A DNA stretch of 10,939 nucleotides, from positions 1-10,939 of the forward strand of contig PWIL01000142.1 in NCBI GenBank assembly GCA_003560455.1, in the 5' to 3' direction. A program made the position numbers and the translations under genes. Shown here one piece after another: positions 7,801-10,939 of the stretch. Origin of the DNA: Mollicutes bacterium (GTDB lineage: Bacteria > Bacillota_I > Bacilli_A > RF39 > UBA660). The notes below the pieces were generated by a model. The model was not told where the DNA came from, made no database searches, and saw only the letters and a list, made by a program, of their open reading frames with translations. Each line of letters starts with the position of its first letter. Position 1 is the first letter of the stretch.

Positions 7801-7871
7801 ATAAATAATAAAATGCTAAAAAGAATCATAATGTTAGTTCGATATTTATATATGAATTTTTTTATTTTCAT
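4860..7871 (-). CDS. ponA: Class A penicillin-binding protein (PBP1A-type) with extra N-terminal membrane hairpin
   Basis: This bifunctional enzyme polymerises glycan strands from lipid II and cross-links peptide stems on the outer face of the membrane. Of 1003 residues, 12-29 and 31-50 are two extra membrane helices in a tight hairpin. Residues 51-123 are a lysine-rich linker, cytoplasmic by the positive-inside rule. Residues 124-152 are the canonical anchor. The GT51 domain (about 165-360) has EDARFFQHNG (206-215, catalytic Glu206), GGSTLTMQ (237-244), RKFTD (263-267), KYEIIEFYAN (281-290) and RRNVVL (346-351). The transpeptidase has SASK (482-485, nucleophile Ser482), SRN (538-540) and KTGTS (666-670). 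Residues about 793-900 look like a fibronectin type III domain, and 915-1003 like a DUF5011/Ig-type beta domain. The Shine-Dalgarno AAGGAG overlaps the recU stop, 12 bases upstream, so the two form an operon. The RKxxE glutamate is Asp267 here. Confidence 0.96.
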   Translation of the reverse strand: MKIKKFIYKYRTNIMILFSILLFILISQTKYGLIISILLLSGIIGIVVYYKKTNTQQENIALKPKKQNKITKKQGKKKKKSPNKNNKTNKKEQTQKKSKSQTKGKKSGKKFNKSTPKKKTGKKVFRIFIILLLTSILFSLLGSVYFLYLVVAGAPEFNEDHLYKTEASIFYDSDGEEITRIGSEIREIVTYDDLPEVLIDAIIATEDARFFQHNGFDLPRFIRASTGQVMGDSLAGGGSTLTMQLSKNLFTSSVASGFDGIVRKFTDIYVSVYNIERNFTKYEIIEFYANSHFLGAGAYGVEQASQTYFGKSARDLNLSEAALISGLFNAPSALNPYVNPQGAETRRNVVLGLMERHGYITNEERKIAASISVPSLLTERSADTAKYMGFINTVTEEVEKKTGHNPYVVPMDIYTTMNREKQDHMEEVFNGEIFEWENEVIQGGAAAVDVETGAIVAIGAGRNHTNRRGFNFATMIKRHIGSASKPLFSYGPAFEHLNWSTYQPIVDEPVSYTGGSNVRNWDRSYDGFITTRDALRRSRNTTALKTFQTVSNRDILEFSRNLGLSPEVDGNTLHEAHSLGGYNGESPLSMAAAYAAFANGGYYIEPYSFTKIVYKDSGEEFTPPIMRRERVMSEESAYMVMNVLVDAGRYGLGRYSNVNNRVYGAKTGTSNFTAETKRRFGLSASAINDLWVSGTSPQYALALWYGYEKIDPEHYTRFGNRRHTHLYQTIARGIFEDGASFSRPSGVNSIAIEKDTYPARLPSPHTPENMIITELFKDGTEPVEVSTRFSQLLAPTNLTFTEEGNNLKISWNPITTPLYYDLERLTANYKPIFRNENYLKSFIIKITNQTKERLGEFGYNVYRVNGDSEELIGFTTDNNYIVNRFNYANQTIAVRAAYSKQTDNQSEAITKKYEGMNIEATFNLQETRNLFQGEFYQLPSNPVTVYLDEEDITNRASIIRTIYNEEEEEVANIDTSIIQTYTVYFDVQYQGFEKQFTKTIIIE

Positions 7872-7883
7872 GTTATCAACTCC

Positions 7884-8432
7884 TTAGAAATAAAGTTTAT
7901 CAACTATTTTTAAATAGTCAAGTCTTGGCTGGTAATTAATTGGAATTTCTTTTCCGTTTTCCTTAATAAAGGAAAGGGGAAGAGATTTGCGAGTGGTAGT
8001 TTTTAAAAAAACTAAAATGTGGTTAATATCGATTAAAAATGTTTTTTGAAGAGTAACAAAACGAATAATTAAGAAAGCTATTCCCCCATGTTGATTAATT
8101 TTGTCTAAATGTTCAATTTGATGTTTAGGAATTGAACTCAGGGGGAAATTTGTTTTGTTTTTTGTTTCTTTTGCTTCAAAATCAAGATGTCTCTTTTGAT
8201 AAATACCGTTGTAATCAGTTGTCGAGGGTTTACTAAAATAACCATCAACAATTTTTGTATATTTTTGATTAGGATAAGTAACCTTTTTAATTGTAACTGA
8301 AGTTGGTTTTTTATGAATGATTGCAATATTTTGCTCTAAATAAAATTGATTGGTTACTTTTAAATCTTCTTCTAATCCCATACCGCGATTAGCAAATTTG
8401 TTTTGATAATTTTGGCGTTTAGAATGTGTCAT
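7884..8432 (-). CDS. recU: Holliday junction resolvase RecU
   Basis: RecU cuts four-way DNA junctions in recombinational repair and chromosome segregation of Firmicutes, and biases RuvAB branch migration. The 182 residues carry the family block NRGMGLEEDL (15-24), the KKPTSVTI segment (41-48) and PSTTDYNG (69-76). The catalytic DFEAKET follows at 84-90, then FPLSS...HQIEHL. Asp73, Glu86 and Lys88 line up with Asp88, Glu101 and Lys103 of B. subtilis RecU at a constant offset of 15, so the active site is intact. The start is the ATG at 8432-8430 with a weak GGTGA (8441-8437 on the minus strand). It is the first gene of the recU-ponA operon, the order seen in B. subtilis and relatives. Confidence 0.96.
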   Translation of the reverse strand: MTHSKRQNYQNKFANRGMGLEEDLKVTNQFYLEQNIAIIHKKPTSVTIKKVTYPNQKYTKIVDGYFSKPSTTDYNGIYQKRHLDFEAKETKNKTNFPLSSIPKHQIEHLDKINQHGGIAFLIIRFVTLQKTFLIDINHILVFLKTTTRKSLPLSFIKENGKEIPINYQPRLDYLKIVDKLYF

Positions 8433-8448
8433 TTAATCACCAATCTAT

Positions 8449-8477
8449 ATTATACTATATTTTCATTAAGATGTCTT
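8449..8477 (-). promoter_or_regulatory. Probable proximal promoter of recU-ponA
   Basis: Read on the minus strand, AAGACA (8477-8472) and a perfect TATAAT (8454-8449) are separated by 17 bases. The predicted start near 8442 would leave a leader of only about 10 bases, just containing the weak GGTGA ahead of the recU ATG. Confidence 0.55.
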
Positions 8478-8485
8478 TATTTTTT

Positions 8486-8514
8486 TTAATATTTGATTTC
8501 AACTAGATTGTCAA
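8486..8514 (-). promoter_or_regulatory. Possible distal promoter of recU-ponA
   Basis: On the minus strand a perfect TTGACA (8514-8509) is followed after 17 bases by TATTAA (8491-8486), matching TATAAT at 4 of 6 positions. It would give a leader of about 45 bases. It is weaker than the proximal candidate because of its -10 box, and it could be chance. Confidence 0.3.
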
Positions 8515-8538
8515 TTACTTGTTAATCGTTATATTTTA

Positions 8539-8567
8539 TTGCTAAAAGAAAAATATTTTGTTATAAT
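8539..8567 (+). promoter_or_regulatory. Probable extended -10 promoter of the surface-protein gene
   Basis: TTGCTA (8539-8544), a 17-base spacer, then TATAAT (8562-8567), preceded by TG at 8559-8560. This is a consensus extended -10 (TGtTATAAT). The predicted start near 8574 places the Shine-Dalgarno AAAAGGA (8578-8584) and the GTG start (8594) just downstream. It is the best promoter match in the window and is divergent from that of recU. Confidence 0.7.
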
Positions 8568-8593
8568 ATTGATGTAGAAAAGGATGTGTTTAT

Positions 8594-9691
8594 GTGTCAG
8601 ATTTAATTAATAAAAAAATGATTATTATTCTTAGTATAATTGTTACAGTTTTTGTGATTTTATTAATCGTTATTTCGCTTTTAAGTGGTGCTGGAACAGT
8701 GCCTTTCCCGAGAATTCTTGATCAGATGGAGAGAGCGGCTGTAGATTATTATAATGATAATATTGAGGAATTAGGTTTAGAAAGTGGTTCGAGTTTGGTT
8801 CTTTCAACCACTAGATTAGAAGAAAATTATTTGCGATCATTAAATTCAATGGTTGAAGATGGTGTTAATTGTCATGGTGAAGTTCGGATAACCAATATTG
8901 GTGATGTTATCCGCTTTTTTCCTTATTTAGATTGTGGAGAGGCTTATAAAACAGAATTATTTTATGAAAAAATACTTGAAAACGAAGAAATACTTAATGA
9001 AGGCCCTGGATTATATCAAATGGGGGATAAATATGTTTTCCGTGGCAAACGAATTAATAATTATTTGGAATTTGCTGATAAATTATGGTTTATTGTTGAT
9101 ATTAATCAAGAAGGGTATGTAAAAATTGTTGAAACAAATGGCCGTAATCGTACTCGTTGGGATAATCGCTTAAATACAGAAACTGAAAGAAATGGTGTAA
9201 ATGAATTTTTAAATTTTGAAACCGAGCATAGTGACATGAAGTTTTTTTTAGATGGTTTAGCAATGGATGAAGAAATTTTGCCAAAAGAAGCTTGGGGTTA
9301 TTTAAGTTATATGGATCTTTGTGTTGCCCCACGTAGTCGTGAAGCTAGTCAAGTGACTGGTAGTGATGAGTGTCAAATTAAATCGCAAGATCATTTAGTA
9401 GGAATTCTAGCGGCATATGAATTTTTACGTGTTAGCCTTGAAGAAGAATGCGTTTATACTACTGCTGAAGCATGTCAAAATTTTAACTATTTAGCACATT
9501 CTGGTTCTCGCACGTGGTTAGCCACTCCAGTTGCTGGTAATACTGATCGTGTTTTTTATACCGCCCCAGCCCGAATTGTTGATTCAAGAGCTTCAACTCG
9601 TCGTCGTATTAATATGGTAGTAATTTTAAATCCAAATGTTTCCTATGTTAGTGGTGATGGGAGTGAAGAATTCCCATATGTTATTGAATAA
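8594..9691 (+). CDS. Membrane-anchored extracellular protein of unknown function, six cysteines
   Basis: I do not recognise a named gene. The 365 residues begin with a short cytoplasmic stretch and one membrane helix (about 9-30, very Ile/Val/Leu-rich). There is no signal-peptidase or prepilin site that I can see, so it is probably a signal anchor with the rest outside. An early module has CHGEV (93-97) and PYLDCG (110-115). A second segment reads NNYLEFADKLWFIVDINQEG (155-174), and the C-terminus reads VSGDGSEEFPYVIE. These resemble modules I associate with uncharacterised surface proteins of uncultured Firmicutes (a DUF6273-like pattern); that is recollection, not a search. Six cysteines (93, 114, 243, 260, 286, 294) fall in three near pairs, suggesting disulfides. 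The start is GTG 8594, 9 bases after AAAAGGA; the next in-frame ATG, 8618, has no ribosome site. It sits where B. subtilis has ypsA, between recU and gpsB. Confidence 0.85.
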   Translation: MSDLINKKMIIILSIIVTVFVILLIVISLLSGAGTVPFPRILDQMERAAVDYYNDNIEELGLESGSSLVLSTTRLEENYLRSLNSMVEDGVNCHGEVRITNIGDVIRFFPYLDCGEAYKTELFYEKILENEEILNEGPGLYQMGDKYVFRGKRINNYLEFADKLWFIVDINQEGYVKIVETNGRNRTRWDNRLNTETERNGVNEFLNFETEHSDMKFFLDGLAMDEEILPKEAWGYLSYMDLCVAPRSREASQVTGSDECQIKSQDHLVGILAAYEFLRVSLEEECVYTTAEACQNFNYLAHSGSRTWLATPVAGNTDRVFYTAPARIVDSRASTRRRINMVVILNPNVSYVSGDGSEEFPYVIE

Positions 9692-9720
9692 TTGACAAAA
9701 AAAGTTTTTTATGTAAGAAT
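9692..9720 (+). promoter_or_regulatory. Possible promoter of gpsB
   Basis: A perfect TTGACA (9692-9697) directly follows the upstream stop codon. Seventeen bases later is AAGAAT (9715-9720), with an extended TG at 9712-9713. A caution: the predicted start near 9727 would cut into the gpsB Shine-Dalgarno GAGGG (9724-9728), so either the start lies slightly upstream or gpsB is translated from read-through transcripts. Confidence 0.35.
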
Positions 9721-9738
9721 TAAGAGGGTGATTTGACC

Positions 9739-10071
9739 ATGTTATACCAATCAAAAATAGCTTTAAGCAAAAAAGACATTTTAGAAAAAGAATTTAAAAT
9801 TGATACGCGTGGTTATCGACCACAAGAGGTCGATCAATTTTTAGATGTTGTTATTCAAGATTACAAAATTTTCAATAATTTGATTAGTGATTTTGAAGAA
9901 GAAATAAAAACATTAATGGAAGAAAATTTAAAATTAAAAAAAGAAATTCGCACAATGAATTTAAAGCTAGATGCTTTAAAGGAAAACTCAAAAATAGGCA
10001 GTGAAGTAAGTAACGCGGATTTGCTAAGAAGATTATCAAATTTAGAAAAAGCAATTTATGAAAAAGAATAG
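9739..10071 (+). CDS. gpsB: Cell division protein GpsB
   Basis: GpsB is a cytoplasmic DivIVA-like coiled-coil protein that shuttles between septum and side wall and recruits class A PBPs in Bacilli. From ATG 9739 the 110 residues align end to end with B. subtilis GpsB. They start ML, then SKKDILEKEFK (10-20), RGYRPQEVDQFLD (24-36), a coiled coil (about 38-80), and the C-terminal LLRRLSNLEKAIY (95-107) that drives higher oligomers. Tyr26, Asp32 and Asp36 correspond to the PBP-binding groove residues Tyr25, Asp31 and Asp35. An in-frame TTG at 9733 would add two residues, but the ATG matches the family start and has GAGGG (9724-9728) at usable spacing. It is followed at once by the RNase P RNA gene, as in B. 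subtilis. Its partner PBP is encoded about 1.9 kb upstream in this window. Confidence 0.95.
   Translation: MLYQSKIALSKKDILEKEFKIDTRGYRPQEVDQFLDVVIQDYKIFNNLISDFEEEIKTLMEENLKLKKEIRTMNLKLDALKENSKIGSEVSNADLLRRLSNLEKAIYEKE
10033..10062 (+). promoter_or_regulatory. Possible rnpB promoter inside the 3' end of gpsB
   Basis: TTATCA (10033-10038) and TATGAA (10057-10062) are 18 bases apart, each 4 of 6 to consensus. The predicted start falls at 10069-10071, the first base of the RNase P RNA P1 helix. The boxes lie in conserved gpsB codons, so they may be accidental. The alternative is processing of a gpsB-rnpB transcript. Confidence 0.27.
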
Positions 10072-10412
10072 TGTGCTCGGGTAAACGCTGCATTAATAAT
10101 GTAGAGGAAAGTCCATACTCGCACTATCTGCGATGATAGTAGTGTTCGTGCACAAGGAAAAAATAACTTGTGGCAACAAATGTTGACGGCGATTTTAAAA
10201 CCTAAGTGTTAATATGGTTTTAAACCTAAAGTGCCACAGAGACGAAGCAAATTAGAAATGATTTGTGTGAAACGGGTAAACCCCACGAGCGAGCAACCCA
10301 AATTATGGTAGGGGCATTTGCTAAGCGGAAATGAACAATTAGCAAAATAACAAAAGTTATAGATAAATGTTTACCACCGATTACGGTACAGAATATGGCT
10401 TATAGAGCACAT
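10071..10412 (+). ncRNA. rnpB: RNase P RNA, type B (Bacillus-like)
   Basis: This is the catalytic RNA that removes 5' leaders from pre-tRNAs. Helix P1 closes the molecule: GTGTGCTC (10071-10078) pairs with GAGCACAT (10405-10412) over 8 bp with one G-U. P3 is a short hairpin at 10088-10104. The universal core AGAGGAAAGTCC (10103-10114) and the 3' core ACAGAA...GGCTTA (about 10388-10402) form P4. The central block GTGCCACAGAGACGAAGC and the stretch AAACCCCACGAGCGAG closely match B. subtilis RNase P RNA. The GGT at 10307-10309 in L15 is the tRNA CCA-binding site. TTTAAAACC/GGTTTTAAA forms P12, TTTGCTAA/TTAGCAAA a P15.1-type stem, and ATAAC/GTTAT P18. At about 342 nt it is shorter than the ~400-nt B. 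subtilis RNA, with a small P3 and a reduced P19. Its first base is the last base of the gpsB stop codon. Confidence 0.96.
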
Positions 10413-10424
10413 TATTTTTTTTTT
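10405..10424 (+). terminator. Possible 3' end signal of rnpB
   Basis: A run of ten T (10415-10424) follows two bases after the 3' strand of P1. There is no separate local hairpin, so termination would rely on the folded RNase P RNA itself. Some read-through is likely, because the rodZ Shine-Dalgarno starts at the very next base. Confidence 0.45.
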
Positions 10425-10440
10425 AAAAGGAGTGTTATTC

Positions 10441-10863
10441 TTGGAAGATATTGGATTGAAATTTAAAACAGCACGAGAAAGTATTGATATGACAATTGAA
10501 GAAGTGGCCGAAGATATTAAGTACGACAAAAGCGAAATTGAGAATTTGGAAGCTGGCAATATTAAGGCTTTTAATGATGTATTAAGTGTTAAAAAAATTA
10601 TTGAAGTTTATGGTAAATATTTAGGTTTAGATTATGAGGATTTAGTTGATGAATTTAATGAATATTTATTTGATTTCACTTCAAAAATATCATTAACAGC
10701 AATCAAAAAAGCTAATAAAAAAAATGATAAAAAAGAAAAAAACAAATTGCAATCACCATACACGCTAGATAGTAAAGATAGATCAAAATTGATTAAAATC
10801 GTGATTGGGGTAATGATAATATTAATAATATTATTTATTCTTTTTAGAGAGGGAATTTTATGA
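10441..10863 (+). CDS. rodZ: RodZ-like HTH membrane protein, short form
   Basis: RodZ links the MreB cytoskeleton to the wall-elongation machinery through a cytoplasmic HTH. Residues 4-73 form the XRE-like HTH_25 domain (IGLKFKTARESIDMTIEEVAEDI, then IIEVYGKYLGLDYEDLVDEF). Residues 80-115 are a basic linker (KKANKKNDKKEKNK), and 117-136 a single membrane helix. Only a few residues follow, so the extracellular domain of full RodZ (288 residues in B. subtilis) is absent. The start is probably TTG 10441, 8 bases after AAAAGGAG (10425-10432). The in-frame GTG 10432 overlaps the Shine-Dalgarno and is rejected. The stop TGA overlaps the pgsA ATG (ATGA). In B. subtilis the RodZ homologue YmfM also precedes pgsA, which supports the name. 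Without MreB evidence here, shape control is inferred. Confidence 0.8.
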   Translation: MEDIGLKFKTARESIDMTIEEVAEDIKYDKSEIENLEAGNIKAFNDVLSVKKIIEVYGKYLGLDYEDLVDEFNEYLFDFTSKISLTAIKKANKKNDKKEKNKLQSPYTLDSKDRSKLIKIVIGVMIILIILFILFREGIL

Positions 10864-10939
10864 ATTTAGCAAATAAATTAACCATGGTTCGAATTGGTTT
10901 AACAATAATAGTCGTATTAGTTTTAATAATTCCATTTAA
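10860..10939 (+). CDS. pgsA: Phosphatidylglycerophosphate synthase, N-terminal fragment (runs off the right edge)
   Basis: Only 26 codons are visible. They begin MNLANKLTMVRIGLTI, which matches the characteristic start of PgsA (MNLPNKLTxxRI), a CDP-alcohol phosphatidyltransferase. The enzyme makes phosphatidylglycerophosphate from CDP-diacylglycerol and glycerol-3-phosphate at the membrane. The residues after this are hydrophobic (first membrane helix). GAGAGGG (10847-10853) is the ribosome site, and the ATG overlaps the rodZ TGA, so the two are translationally coupled. The catalytic motif lies outside the window. Confidence 0.85.
   Translation, partial: MNLANKLTMVRIGLTIIVVLVLIIPF

Noticed and set aside
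8594..8700. Type IV prepilin signal in the unknown surface protein
   Set aside because: No Gly-Phe-xxx-Glu cleavage motif precedes the hydrophobic segment, and the helix reads as a signal anchor.
1..10939. Mobile elements, CRISPR, tRNAs, toxin-antitoxin or defence genes
   Set aside because: No transposase, regular repeat-spacer array, tRNA cloverleaf or accessory gene pair could be seen; almost all space is core genes.

Overview
The window comes from a low-GC Gram-positive bacterium of the Bacilli, probably a gene-poor lineage near the Erysipelotrichia, Izemoplasma or RF39-type groups. The reasons are the AT-rich sequence, the Bacilli-specific genes (RNA polymerase delta, DnaD, RecU, GpsB, type B RNase P RNA) and the gene order. 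TGA acts as a stop (prmC and rodZ end in it) and TGG encodes Trp, so this is not the Mycoplasma code. A bifunctional penicillin-binding protein and GpsB imply a peptidoglycan wall. The exact lineage is inference.

Left part (1-3100): the 3' end of argS, then rpoE (delta), prfA (RF1) and prmC (RF1 methyltransferase) in one tight forward run, with prfA and prmC overlapping. The HU gene follows with its own promoter and a clear terminator.

Middle (3095-8432): cca and dnaD run forward and meet recU-ponA, which run in reverse. dnaD and ponA converge on one bidirectional terminator that contains both stop codons. PonA is unusual: two extra N-terminal membrane helices, a cytoplasmic linker with 31 lysines in 73 residues, changes in the glycosyltransferase motifs, and two extra extracellular beta domains.

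Right part (8433-10939): a divergent promoter region, then a single-pass extracellular protein of unknown function with six cysteines, gpsB, the RNase P RNA gene (342 nt, compact, abutting the gpsB stop codon), a short RodZ-like HTH-membrane protein, and the first 80 bases of pgsA.

The order HU, cca, dnaD, ponA-recU, gpsB, rnpB matches the order I recall from Bacillus subtilis, but intervening genes (for example nth, ypoC, ypsA) are absent. Most of the window is thus ordinary core genome in compressed form, covering translation termination, tRNA maturation, replication initiation, recombination and wall growth. I see no CRISPR array, transposon, phage gene, tRNA or new multi-gene system. The points most worth a second look are the PonA architecture, the unknown surface protein placed among wall and division genes, and the shortened PrmC, delta, RodZ and RNase P RNA.
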